A stretch of 64,000 bases of DNA, taken from Rhynchopus euleeides. Its lineage: Eukaryota; Euglenozoa; Diplonemea; Diplonemida; Diplonemidae. Each line of letters begins with the position of its first letter. Position 1 is the first letter of the stretch. Position numbers and translations under genes: made by a program. This document shows, piece by piece, positions 11,466 through 22,138 of the stretch. The DNA lies in the NCBI GenBank assembly GCA_963210315.1, contig OY723257.1, positions 558,001-622,000 on the forward strand. Direction: 5' to 3'. The notes beneath the pieces are model-generated. The model was not told where the DNA came from. It did no database searches and saw nothing but the letters and a program-made list of their open reading frames with translations.

Positions 11466-11961
11466 CCGGCGCACGCCCTGTATTTCGGCTGTGCAACACA
11501 GTGGCAGAAGATCCCACCCCGGCAGCCAGTCAGATCCCCCAACACACATTGATTAATTGAGAGCCTTTCTGCCCCCTTTCTGCCCCTGCGACACCAGATC
11601 GCCTTTTATATCCTCGCCTTTCTTGCAGTTCTGAGCTGGAAGATCGACCCGCACACGCACCCCCTCCCCCCCTCCCCCCCCCCTCCACTGAACCGCGAGC
11701 GGCAGCAGCAACAACAACGGGGAATAATGTTCCTTGCAGGGCGAGCGGAGGGAGGGGGAAGAAGTAAAGCAGAAGACTGGCAAATCTCAGGGAGCCCCCC
11801 ACCACCCCACCCCACCCCTCTTCGCTTTACGCAGGTGGGCGAGGGGCAGTCATATCGCCACTAGGGAGGGCCTGCCTGCTTGGTGTGTGTGTGTGTGTTG
11901 TGGGGCTTGGGGAGGAACATGCCCCCGCAGCAGCGCTCTCCATCTCTGCCCCTCTTCTCTC

Positions 11962-13014
11962 TCAGTGCGCCCACTCGCACTCAGGGCCCCTGGTGCAGAT
12001 GCCCCGCTGCAGGAAACGGCACGGAACCTGGGACTTCGGGGGGAGCGGCGCACGCTCGCGGATGGTAATACCGGCGGGGTGTGCCCACTCGCAGTTGGCT
12101 GTCTGGCACCTCCCCTCTGCGTAGTACTTGCAGACAGTCTCCGACTTCGGCGGCTTGGCACGGTTGTTGTTGCCCCCGCCATGGCCCCTCTGCTGGTACC
12201 CCCCCTGTGACTGGTGCACCTGAACCTGCACATTCGGCATGCGCTGCGCCTGCTGCATCTGCTGCACCTGCCTCGGCTGAATGGGCTGCACCTGCTGCAT
12301 CTGCATCGGCTGCAGTTGCTGCATCTGCTGCACCTGCAGCTGCTGTGCCTGCGCGAGCTGCTGCGCCTGCAGCTGCTGGGCCTGCACCTGGGCCTGCTCC
12401 TGGTTGAGCTTCTCCAGCAGCGCGCCAACAATCTGCGGCGGCAGCCCCCGCACCACATCGGGAGTGAGCTGGTTCAGCACCGAGGACATGGCGGGCTGCT
12501 GCTCCTGCCCCACAACCGGGGCCACAACCTGCTGCTCCTGCTGGGGGTGCTTCCAGTCGCACGTGTCGCCGCGGTGGCAGGGCTTGCCCTCCTTGATGAA
12601 CCGGCACAGCACCTCGCTCTTGGGGGGCAGGGGGCGGCTCGGGTTGCGGCCCTTCCCTGCGACACGGCCAGTGTTCATCGCGCCCATGGCCGCCATCTGG
12701 GAGGGGTTCTGGTTCTGGTTCTGCATCTGCTGCTGCTGCATTTGCTGCATCTGCATCATCTGTTGCATCTGCATCATCTGCTCCTGCAGCTGCCCCTGCT
12801 GTGCCCCTGCGTGGAGCCACACGCAGTCTGCGCCCTTCTCGCACTTCCCCATCGCGTAGTAGCGGCACGGCGTCAGCTCCTTCGGCGTCCCGCTCCTGTC
12901 ACCCCGGTTAGCGCCGCCACCACGGCCACCACCACCGCCACGGCCGCCGCCGCCACCACGACCCTTCTTACCGCCCCCGGCGCCGTACGGCGAGTAATGC
13001 TGCTGGTTCATCAT
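11962..13014 (-). CDS. CCCH zinc-finger protein with four fingers, glutamine-rich
   Basis: A protein of 350 residues from the ATG at 13014; a second ATG follows directly. The N-terminus is a Gly/Arg-rich basic segment (RGG-like). It then has four CCCH fingers: a first with C-x7-C-x5-C-x3-H spacing, a second with C-x8-C-x5-C-x3-H, a third with C-x7-C-x4-C-x3-H, and a last with C-x7-C-x5-C-x3-H that ends exactly at the stop. Glutamine/methionine-rich linkers separate fingers 1 and 2 and fingers 2 and 3. CCCH fingers of this spacing usually bind RNA, in mRNA turnover, export or splicing. Tandem fingers with RGG and Q-rich segments fit an RNA-binding regulator, but no orthologue can be named. The frame runs on upstream to 13065 with little protein character, so I prefer 13014. 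It lies between inverted copies of the core-motif repeat. Confidence 0.8.
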   Translation of the reverse strand: MMNQQHYSPYGAGGGKKGRGGGGGRGGGGGRGGGANRGDRSGTPKELTPCRYYAMGKCEKGADCVWLHAGAQQGQLQEQMMQMQQMMQMQQMQQQQMQNQNQNPSQMAAMGAMNTGRVAGKGRNPSRPLPPKSEVLCRFIKEGKPCHRGDTCDWKHPQQEQQVVAPVVGQEQQPAMSSVLNQLTPDVVRGLPPQIVGALLEKLNQEQAQVQAQQLQAQQLAQAQQLQVQQMQQLQPMQMQQVQPIQPRQVQQMQQAQRMPNVQVQVHQSQGGYQQRGHGGGNNNRAKPPKSETVCKYYAEGRCQTANCEWAHPAGITIRERAPLPPKSQVPCRFLQRGICTRGPECEWAH

Positions 13015-13174
13015 CGCACCGCTTAGGTAAGGTTTGGGCTTTCGGGCCTGCAAAGTATGGGGCAAAAAAAACTAAAAAAACACGGCCCAGATGCTCTGAG
13101 GGGATGGGGGGTGTGAGGGGGCGTGTCTTCAAAGTGGATTCTTCTGAATTTTTCTTCTTCCCATTATTTTTTTC

Positions 13175-13333
13175 CCGCACACTTCAATGTGGGTGGACAG
13201 TTTCTCGCGATTTGCTCGTGCCCTTGGGCTCCTCACTCACGACACCACCGTCAGCAGGAGTGTGAGTGTGGAGCGTCAACGCAAAAATAAACCAGAGCAA
13301 AAAGTGCCGATCAAAGCGCAGAGACACTTTTTG
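13175..13333. mobile_element. Short single-core form of the YR-element termini
   Basis: About 160 bp. The left 90 bp match the outer flank of the retroelement at 32286-32376 (reverse complement): CACACTTC, ATGTGGG, GCTCCTCACTCACGACACCA and AGCAGGAGTGTG occur in the same order. The right 60 bp match the other outer flank at 28018-28061: AAACC, GCAAAAAGTGCCG, CAAAGCGCAG. The two halves meet at one copy of the core GTGTGGAGCGTCAACGCA. It is therefore what would remain if the 4.2-kb interior of the element at 28-32 kb were removed by recombination between its two cores, or the site before integration. Confidence 0.8.
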
Positions 13334-13576
13334 GACCAAGCTTGGTTTTGCCATTTGTGGCTGTCTCCTGGAGAGGGAGAGAGAGACTTGGCTCATAAAA
13401 GGACGCCCCTTCGTTGGTGTTTTCAGAAAAATAATCATAGAGCAGTGTATCGTCAGTTGGTGGTGGGGAAAGACGCTAAACCAAGCGCCCATCCTGCACA
13501 GGGAGATGGAACCACTGATCTGTTTCAGTTCTTGGCAATGCAATCATCTTGCGCGCCCCGGTGTGCTTGCGCTTGT

Positions 13577-13752
13577 CGTTGCTTTGTTTTTTAAGCACAT
13601 GCATGATGCGTAAAAGTGTAGGAGTGCTTCCGACGACCTGCTTCTTTTCAGTGTGTCTTGCTATTTCGTGTTCACATGTGCTCCACACCCACATCAAAGC
13701 AGCAGGCTAGGGTGGTGGAAGCGTCAACGCATCATTAAGGAAGAAGGAAGCA
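13577..13752 (+). repeat. Core-motif repeat family, copy d
   Basis: Plus-strand version of copy b, with the same ordered words from AAGCACATGCATGATGCG to GGTGGAAGCGTCAACGCA. It has about 20 bp more between CATCAAAG and the core than copy b. Confidence 0.8.
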
Positions 13753-13759
13753 CGGTCGC

Positions 13760-14712
13760 TACGCTTTTCGGTAATATTTTTGTGCCATATTTGACATCCT
13801 TCCCGCCCATTGGGGGCGGACCGCACGCGGTCAGATCACATGTGAGTTCATGTGTTCGTGTTTTCACGATGCATTTTCCAGCTTGAATCTAAAAATTTCT
13901 CTTGGGAAGATGCCATGCCCTTTATAGGCTTCATGGTGACGGGTTTGATCCCATCAATTTTTGTTGCCTTGAGGGATCAGAATTTCCATTTATTCGGAGG
14001 CGCCCCACTCTCTTGGAAGCAATCGCGGAGCATTGAGCGAAGGACGAAGATAACTCTCTCTTCTCACCCTGAGTGCCAACTGTCAGTCTGTGGCTGTATG
14101 AGGGGGTGGGGGGCTTCGAAGGAAATTGAAGTTCTTGCTCATGTTCCGTCATGTGTCTGACACACTTCATTTCGCTTCTTGACAGCGTGGTGCAGCATGA
14201 CCAGTGCAAACACCACGTGGGCCATTCTTGCTGCCGCATTCATTTGCTTTTTTTGCTTCGTTCCGGTTGGTTTTCACTTCCCAGTTCGAACTACCCCACC
14301 AAGGGACCCGATTTTATTTCACACGCAAGCGCGCATAAAATGGGCACTTTAGAAGTTTTCAACAAAACAAATATACGTGACTACAACAACGAACCGGCGC
14401 ACTTGGTAACACAACACGGATGGCTGTGGTGGCAGGGAAGTAGTGGGGGCGTAGCAGGGGGGTGCGGTGGGGACCATTTGTGCGCGCTTGCGAGCACGGT
14501 TACATTATGGGGTGTTCCCCCGCTTCTACTCAACGGGCCATACTGCCACTCTTACACAACCTTCTTGCTGCGACAGGTAAACGCCCACCCCCTGCACGCC
14601 TTGGAAAAGGCACACGGGAGCGGGCACACTCAGTATGGAGGAGAAAGCGTCAATTGCAGTTGGCCCCACTCCGCCTCACTGCGCTCCGCCCCCACACAGG
14701 CGAGGGTTGCTA
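13760..14712. other. No gene recognised
   Basis: Mixed-composition DNA downstream of CFAP119 (which ends at 14713 on the minus strand). No frame has protein-like character on either strand. Confidence 0.4.
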
Positions 14713-15933
14713 CTACTTCTTCTTGCCCTTGCTGCCCTTGTCCTTGCATTCCTGGTGGCGCGCCTCGAGCTCTGCCAGCTGTAGCAGGGTGTGTGGGTGT
14801 GGGTGCAGAGTCAGCATCAGACAGTTCGCCCTCGATATGAAACAAAGCCACTCGGTGGGGGCCCTCGCTACCAAGTGTGACTGAGTGAGAAAAAGTGAGA
14901 AGTCAGCCATGTTTGGCTGACAACTGACGACTCGTGACTCACAGTGACTCGTAGCGAGGGCCCCCGGTGTGGCTCAATAATCACTTTCCCTATCATCCAT
15001 ACCTTCGCCTCCAGTATCGCCAGCTTCTCTTCGGACATGGTGGACACATCCTGCGTGATCTGCTGCAGCTGCTGCTTCAGCCCCGCAGGATGCGGCAGCG
15101 CATCCACCGCTTCGGTCGACGCCTGCAGGCTGCTCTGCATCGCCTCCGCCGCCCCAGCATCCGGCTGCTCCTCGTCGGCAGCCTGCTCTGCCTCCCCAGC
15201 CTCCACCTCTGCGGCAGACCCCCCCAGGTCATCCGCCTCTGGCGCCACATCCGCTGGCGGGGTCTCAGGGACCAGCTTCGCTCGGGACAGGGGCACCACG
15301 GCAGGCGGCTGCTGCACATGCACCCCTGCAGCCTTCGATTCCAGGTCCAGCTTGCGCGGGTGCGTGTAGCAGTAGTGGTAAAGCTTGTAGTGCCGGTGGA
15401 ATGTGAGCGTGACGTACTGATGAGCCGCCTTCACATCCACCAGGTTGAACAGCTGGATGCTCTTTGGAGGGCGGTGCACACTGTGCTCGACGAGCTGATG
15501 TGTGGGGTGGTGGTGGTGTGTGGGGTGGGGTTGTTCGCGATAGCTCTGCGCACCCCCTCCCCCTCCTCCTCCTCACCAAACAAACACAAGGCATAGGCCA
15601 TAGGCATACATGATGGTCCAGAAGCTTGAGGCTTTCTGGCAGGGTGAAGGACCGTGCCATGCTGACGTGGAAGACCCGCCACAGGATTGAAATCAACGCG
15701 CTCGTCTTCTCTGCGGAAAAATCCTCATCCACGCAGAAGAGGGCCGCGTGGAACAGCATGTCCACTACGATGGACCCAAGCGTGTCGCTGCGTGGGTGCT
15801 GCGGCAGCTGGGAAAACAGCCGCTTCTCAGCGACCGCGCTTATCAGATTTTTCAAAGCATCGCCCTCCCCGAGGCGACGGACCTCCTCGCTCTCCTCCAG
15901 GGTTATGATCGTGCCGACCAAGCAAGCCGCCAT
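14713..15933 (-). CDS. CFAP119: CFAP119 (CCDC189/C16orf93-like) ciliary protein, three exons
   Basis: The exons I infer are 15933-15610, 15494-15003 and 14778-14713, all joined in phase 0, giving 293 residues. Introns are 15609-15495 (GTATGC...CAG) and 15002-14779 (GTATGG...CAG). The recognisable block is a helix with F-x-x-E-K-T-S-A-L near residue 75. Across the first junction comes the family signature H-S-V-x-R-P-P-x-S-I-x-L-F, then a F-R-H-Y-K-L-Y-x-Y stretch. This matches the vertebrate cilia- and flagella-associated protein CCDC189/CFAP119, an axoneme-associated protein. An acidic alanine-rich linker and a short coiled coil with a lysine-rich tail finish it. Length is close to the family's ~300. 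Intron 2 holds a 109-bp MITE. The start at 15933 is the first ATG after a long G-run; an upstream exon cannot be excluded. Its presence implies a flagellated stage. Confidence 0.8.
14857..14965. mobile_element. MITE family 1, copy A, inside CFAP119 intron 2
   Basis: 109 bp with inverted ends GGGGGCCCTCGCTACCA and GTAGCGAGGGCCCCC. The interior has GTGACTGAGTGAG and a central palindrome around CAGCCATG/TTTGGCTGA. Flanks share GGT, a possible short target duplication. Other copies lie at 32782 and 33230. Confidence 0.85.
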
Positions 15934-16784
15934 CGCATGTGTTTCCCCCCCCCCCCCCAGAGAGGCGCGCACACAGCGGGGAGGGGCAAGCGAGAAAAAG
16001 GTGGGGAACGGGGTTCACGGCAACCCCGTCCGCCTCCCCCCCACCCACCCCACCCTGGCAGGCCGGGAGGGGGCGATGAAAGGGGGGGGGGGTAAGGTGT
16101 GTGCTGCGTCTGCTGTGTGTGTGTAGGGTGAACAGGTGGCGGGTCAGGAGACTGCCCCCCTTCATGAGGAAACGAGGGTCTGCGTGTGACAAAAGGAAAG
16201 CGCCATCGGGGGGGGGGGGGGGGGGTTTGTTGCTTCTCCAACAATCGTGCCGGGTGTTCCTACACATGTGCCGGGAGGGGTCCCCACCCGCCACCCACCT
16301 CCTCCCCCCTGCCTCCACGGGCCGTACGATTATTCTGTTTTTCCGCCCGCGGAGCGGTGCCCAGCCTTATCATAACGTCTTCGGTTTTTTTTTGGAATCT
16401 CTCCGTTGTTAATTTCGACAAGCCAAACACACAGGGGTCTGGGAATGCGAGAGCAGGACCAGGAGCTGAGGAGCTGGGTGGAAGGCCCGACCGGCCCGTG
16501 CAAACCCTCTCGTTTGAGCGCTTGGCTTTGACGAGCACACACACATACACACCCCGAAGTGCACATGAACTGTCAGCAGTGGCACAAAATCTGTGGAATG
16601 CAAGCTGTCATGCCCCGAGGCATCCGATCACACCTGCACTGTTTCATCCACCACCCCTGCTCGCACCTGGTCTCTTGTGGTGGTCTTTGCTTTGTAATTC
16701 AATCGCGTAAACACCACCGCCGCCACCACCCTAATCCCCATCACCACGCACGGCGGCCTTGTTGTGCCCGATCACATGTGACTT
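15934..16784. other. No gene recognised
   Basis: C- and G-tract-rich DNA upstream of CFAP119. A short minus-strand open stretch at about 16640-16730 ends in a stop and could be a small terminal exon, but nothing supports it further. Confidence 0.35.
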
Positions 16785-16898
16785 GGGGGTCGTCGCTGTT
16801 CGGCAGTTTTCGGCAAAAGTTTCAGCGATTTCTCACAAAAATAGGAGAACTGAGCCAAAAACAATGGCACGTCTTCAGTACGCGTAGCGAAGACCCCC
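16785..16898. mobile_element. MITE family 2, copy 1
   Basis: 114 bp with ends GGGGGTCGTCGCT and TAGCGAAGACCCCC, an imperfect inverted pair matching the elements at 21539 and 24914. Confidence 0.7.
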
Positions 16899-17226
16899 AT
16901 GAAGAACAGGACAGAATCGTCGTGGGTTACATGATGCCTGTCTTGTTAACGTCACCACATGCTATCAGGCATGGCAGGGCCCACCGCGCGCACTCCCCAT
17001 ACAGCTTCGGTCATCGTTTATACTTTTTCTCGTCGTCGATATATTTTTTGCATTTTGGGTTTTTTCGTAACATACACAACCGGCACACACACACACATCT
17101 TTTTTTGGAGGAGCCACACAACCCCCGTCCACCCCTCTCTCCCCACTCGGCCCTGAGCCATGCATTCACACACCCTCGATCGGCATGCAAATGTGCCGAA
17201 CAGATTGAACAGTTTTTTTTGGCAAC

Positions 17227-17332
17227 CTGCAACGAACACGGCAGTTCAAAATGGGTAGCGTAGTCTATCTGCGACGTGGTCAGGAGGTAGGGGGGCATCG
17301 TCAGGCGGGCCGCATTGTATATATCCTGGGAA
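17227..17332 (-). CDS. Possible internal exon of an unrecognised gene
   Basis: A 106-bp open stretch between a pyrimidine tract plus TAG acceptor (17334-17333) and a CAG/GTTGCC donor at 17226. The encoded peptide has balanced, non-repetitive composition (a QDIYNAARLTMPPYLL core) unlike the neighbouring shadows. A second protein-like stretch, with EPMRDEIGPLHTF, lies on the same strand near 17800-17850 after a CT-rich tract. They may be exons of one multi-exon gene between 16.9 and 18.4 kb, but I cannot link them or name a family. Confidence 0.25.
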
Positions 17333-18452
17333 CTAAAAAAGAAGAAAAATCGGCAAAACAATGGGGAAAAAAAGATGAACCAGGATGTCTCAGGCGGAGG
17401 GCAGATCAAATAAGGGTGCGCTGAGCTTGGCATATTTTCCCCCCTGTTCATGTCGGGGAAAAAACAGGCCAATCAAAACGCACGCTTCTGCCCGCCTGCG
17501 CTTGACAGAGGTCCACCCCCTGGCTAAAGATGTAAAACATACCACGGCAAGGGAAGGGGGGGGCTTTGGGGGTGTCTTAGAGAGCCGTAGTGTTTATGCG
17601 CAGATATCAACAAGCCATTTCCTCTTTCGTTTTGTCGCACCGCCCATATTTTTTTTCCCGCTTGGGGGAGGGTGGGGGTAGGGGTGGGTGCTGTTGCGGC
17701 TCTCGTCTCCTTCCGGGAGACATCTTCGGAAAAAAATACACCCATTTCGCCCCCTCCCCCCGAATCATGCCCTAAACTGTTCCGAACGTTACTCTTCAGG
17801 AAGGTGTGTAGCGGGCCTATCTCGTCACGCATCGGCTCGGACACAGCATCAGAGAGAGAGAGAGAGAAAAAAATGCACACACAGGCCAAGAAACCCCTCC
17901 AAATGGCCCACTGCCCTCAACAGGGTGCACGCCCCCGCAAAACCCCCCCCCCCTAAAATGCAGCTAGAATTGGTTGCGGGTTGGGTGGGGGAATGCACGC
18001 GGGGATAGACTTATTTTGTTGCCTCGTGCAAAAAAGAAGGGCTGGGGGTGGGGGGGGGGGGAATGCGGGCCGTGCCTCCTCCCCACGCCCTCCCTCAGCC
18101 CCACCACCCACCCACCCACCCCCTCGCCTGTTCTCTCATCACCCGTTCGGCAGACACATGCAGGGGGAATCCCCCTCTGGAATCCCCCCCCCCCCCCCAC
18201 CCCCACCCTGGAGCTGGCAAGGCGCTTGTTTTTGAGGGGGGGCAGAGCGGGTGTGGCATGGCGTGGTGGGTTTGAGTTACAACGGGACGGGGGCGGCTGG
18301 CTGACACCCCCCCTCTCTCCCTCTCTCTCTCTCTCATGGGTCCATGCGTATGCCGGATCTGGGACCTGCTTTTCACGACTTCTTTTTGTGGCAACGTAAC
18401 GTTTTGTGTTGCAGCTTTTACGGACACATCACCATTTGCCTGGACGCGGGTC

Positions 18453-21410
18453 TTAGTCCGTAAGCGACTCGCACAGGAGGGTGCGCATTTCGTCGTAAGC
18501 ACCCTTGACCTGCAGGGTCAGGGAAACCGTCCCAGCCTGCGTCAGCGCGATCTGTGTAAAGAGGGTGGGGTGGTGGTGGTGGTGGTGGTGGGATAACAAT
18601 CTCCCATTGCCGAAACATGGTGGTTGGCTTGTTTCTGTCGGCCCACTTCTTTGTTATGTGCGGCAATCAAGCCCAGACCCCCCCCCCCCCCCCAGCACTG
18701 TGAACCCCACCCTACCCTTCTCTTCCCCCTCCCCTCCATGCATAGGCCCCGAGAGACCGGAGAGGGTCTCAGCCTCTACGGATGGCGACATACGATTGCC
18801 TTGATCATGATGTCGAACGGCGGCTGGTAGCAAACCTTCCCTGCGAGGAGCAGGGTGTGGGAGAGGGTAGTCGTGTCGTTCGGCACCATCTGGCAGTTCT
18901 CGTGCGGGTGGAAGCCGTAGAACTCAATCACCTCATCCGCCGCGGTCTGCAGGTTCTTGAGGGTGTCCAGCTCGTACACCAGCTCCGTCATCTCCTCGGA
19001 GCCCGTCGCCTGCCACGCGGCGTCGAAGTTGGGGAGCACGCTCTTCGCGAGGTAGTCCGACAGGTTGATGACGATCTCCTCCGACAGGTCGAACTCATCC
19101 CCCTCATCCCCCTCGTCCTCCGCGAACACCATCGTCACCCCGCACGACCCGGTGGGGTAGCCCTCCTCGGGGTCGCGCTTGACACAGATGAACGTGCTGC
19201 CCTCGCTGTTCGGCAGGATCTCCTTCGCAGGAATGGCGAACAGGGGCTCCAGCGTCGCCAGGTCCTCGTCGGCCTGCAGGTCGATCCGCATCTGCACGTT
19301 GTAGAAGCTGGAGGACTCCAGAGTGTTCGTCACCTTGAAGTGGAACACCATGTGCTCCTGGTAGCAGTGCTTCACGCACGTCACGACGTAGTCGAAGTCC
19401 TTCTCCGTCAGGGATATCGGCTCCGACGACTTGAAAGGCTTCCCCATCTTCTTGAACTGCGGCACGGTCTCCAGCTCCTGCGCCTGTGAGAAGAGAAGAG
19501 AAGAGAAGAGAAGAGGTGTGGTAGTGGTGGTGGTGGGGTGGGGGATGGCTCGGCGATGGATGATGCGGGAATGCGGGGTGCTCTGATGGTGGGGTGGGGT
19601 GGGAGCACGGCAGACATACCCACTTGTTGTCCTCCTCGACAGGGGCGACGACGGCGCGCAGGCCGGAGTTTGCCGGCTGGTCGGCGCTGTCGCCTGAGAC
19701 GGGCACCGCGGGGAGGGCGGTGCGGACCTCGTCCTCCACCTCGTTGATGAAGAGGGTGGCGGCCTCGTCGTCGTCCATCTCGAGCAGTGCGATGTAGAAG
19801 ACAGCCCTGTCACGCACCTCGTCGTCGTTGTCCATGGCAGCCCGCTTCAGGAGGGTCAGAACAGACTTGCGAAGCGGCACGCACTTGGAGGCGAACTTCG
19901 CAAGAGCCGAGACGGCAGCTGCGCGGACCGAGGGGACCTCCAGCAGCACGCGGTTGTAGATGAAACGCACGAACTTCGACGGGTTCGGGTTCGTCGGCCC
20001 CTCCTTCCCGAGGAGGGCCAGCACCCGCTGCGAGATCTTCGCAAACTCGCAGTCCTCGATCAGCTCGCACAGCAGCATCAGCCCCTCCTCCTTGGAGGCA
20101 GGGCTCAGCTCCACGAGGGTGGCGATCGTCTCCACGATGGACATCTTGTACTCAAACCCGCCCTCCTCACGCAGCGCGTCGGAGAGGAAGGTGAGCAGCA
20201 CGTGGTGCTTGTGGGGGTACTTCCTGCCCAGCACCTTCATGGAGTCGATCACGATGGACTTGAACTCGTCGGCGTCGGAGAGGAACTTGGAGATCTCCTT
20301 CATCAGGCGGTCCACGCTGTTCTCGCTGCCGGTCATCAGCAGCGTGGTGATGGCGAGGGTCGCGATGTTGCGGTTGTGGTAGTTGAAGAGCGTCTCCAGG
20401 TCGAGGCTGCACGACGTCACGGCAAGCGGGTGGGTCGCCGCCATCTTGTTCAGGAGGCGCAGGGCAGCGAACTTCAACACCGGGCGGTGGAACGAGAGGT
20501 AGAGCTGCAGCACCAGCACCACCTGGCCCATGTCCTGCGCGGTGAGCTTGGGCAGCGAGCAGATGCTCTTGGCAGCCTCGAACACCACAGCCTCGCTGCC
20601 GTGGCGCAGGGAGCTCTGCACGAACTTGTACAGCTCCTGGTTGTTGGCGAAGTCATCCAGCAGCACCTCCGTGCACATGCGGATGAGCAGGCACAGCGCG
20701 TAGGGGCTGCGAATGGGGGTGCTCTGCACCGACTGCACCGTCTTCAGGGCGAAGAGGCGGTTCCCCTTCTTCAGCTTCTGCAGCAGCCCCAGGGCGTGGT
20801 ACTGCACCATGGTGTGGCGCTGCTTCAGGGCCTCGCCCACCTCGTTACTCCACTTCCGCACCGTGTCGGGCGCCTCCTTCGACAGGTGGAGGCACGTCAC
20901 CAGGGCAGCAGAGCTCACGTTGGTGCTCTTGTCGACAATCGCCTGCTGGATGAAACGCTCACCCGGCCCGAGCATCGACACCTCGGTGATCTTCCCGAGC
21001 AGGCGGATCGCGTTCGCCTTGTACATGTTGTTGCCGGACTGGTCCTTGCAGAGGATCTGCGTGGCAATGAAGGTCTGCTCCGCAGTCGCTGCGAGCTCCT
21101 TCATCAGCACGTAGACCTGGCGCCGCAGGTCCTGGTGGTCCGACTGGAACAGCTTGGTGGAGGCGAAGAAGATGTCTGTCGCCTCAGTGGTCGTCAGCTG
21201 CTCCCCCTGCGCGAAGAGGTACAGCAGCTTCACGAGGGCCAGCAGGCACTTCCGCTCGCTGATGGGCGACGCGGCAAAGATGCGCGTCTCCTGCACCACG
21301 GTGCTCTTCTCCAGCCCCGCGAAGGGCAGCGGCTCGGGGAGCTCGTCAGGGTACATACCCGGCTGCAGCATCTCCGGATGCTTGTCCTTGTCCTGCCTGT
21401 CAAGCGACAT
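18453..21410 (-). CDS. COPG: Coatomer subunit gamma (COPI), three exons
   Basis: The exons I infer are 21410-19620, 19483-18794 and 18551-18453, all in phase 0, giving 859 residues (family about 870-890). Introns are 19619-19484 (GTATGT...CAG, ending in a GAAGA repeat) and 18793-18552 (GTATGT...ACAG after a CCA repeat). Exon 1 carries the adaptin N-terminal HEAT solenoid, with typical gamma-COP stretches such as Y-H-A-L-G-L-L and N-Y-H-N-R-N-I-A-T-L-A-I-T-T-L. Exon 2 has the appendage domain, with Y-V-V-x-C-V-K-H, H-M-V-F-H-F-K-V-T-N-T-L and H-T-L-L-L-A-G. The 32-residue exon 3 supplies the last appendage strands and ends the protein at the expected length. Gamma-COP is part of the heptameric coat on Golgi-to-ER vesicles; its appendage binds ArfGAP and p23-type cargo receptors. 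The frame is open another 42 codons upstream of 21410 without conservation, so I start at 21410. Confidence 0.95.
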
Positions 21411-21538
21411 CTTGAGACCGGCTCGAGTCCTCCGTCGCCTGCAGGAGGGCGGTGTGGGTGGTGTGGGTGGGTGGCGATGGCAGCGGGAGGGCATCCTCAC
21501 CAATAGTGGGCAAAGAATAGGCCAATCCAAATGCAACA

Positions 21539-21648
21539 GGGGGTCTTCGCTACGGGGTGATCGTCAGTGCATTTTGGTGCATTTCCCAAGGAAATTCGAT
21601 GAAAACTGACGAAGAATAACGAAGAATGACGCCCAGCGAAGACCCCCC
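21539..21648. mobile_element. MITE family 2, copy 2
   Basis: About 110 bp with ends GGGGGTCTTCGCTACGG and CAGCGAAGACCCCC. The interior shares GTGATCGTCAGTGCATTTT and AAACTGACGAAGAATAAC with the copy at 25025. It sits about 130 bp upstream of the coatomer start codon. Confidence 0.85.
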
Positions 21649-22138
21649 ACAGGGACGTGAACCAAGGTCGACCAAAGCGCCGCCGAGCGAGGGAGGAATC
21701 CGGGGGAAGCAGGTCGCGGGGGAGAGGGGGTGATTTTTGGGGTGCCTTCTCTTCTTTGTGTGGAAACGGCGTGGAGACAACGTCCCCATCCACCCCATCC
21801 CCCCTCTCCCCCCCCCCACCCTTCCTCCTCTAACCCTAACCCCTTCTCTACGGTTGCACGGGAGGCGCCCCCCCCCCCACTTTGCTGCTGATCCGGACTG
21901 ATTTACACCCCCCCCCCTCCCGAGAGGCTGCCACCACACCACCTTCCGTTTTTGAACACAATTTTTAACCGTGTTCGCAGCATCCCCCCCCTTGGTGAGA
22001 GGGGGGGGGGGGGTGTGGGGGGGCCCCCGGTGTGTTATTTCTTCCCGTTTCTTTCTTTCTGTCTCGCCCTATTTTGGAATACTCACTGACACAAAAACCT
22101 GCAGTTCCCATCTGCAGCTTTCGTCCGGCACGACTCCT
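21649..22138. other. No gene seen
   Basis: Intergenic DNA with poly-C tracts and a two-unit CTAACCCTAACC word near 21832. It separates coatomer gamma from the 3' end of the next minus-strand gene. Confidence 0.4.

Noticed and set aside
12214..13026. Plus-strand leucine/histidine-rich and cysteine-rich frames over the CCCH gene
   Set aside because: Produced by the glutamine-codon runs read in antisense; the CCCH fingers on the minus strand are decisive.
20202..21506. 434-codon plus-strand frame over the coatomer gene
   Set aside because: Antisense of conserved coatomer gamma coding sequence; leucine/histidine/arginine-rich composition typical of GC-rich shadows.
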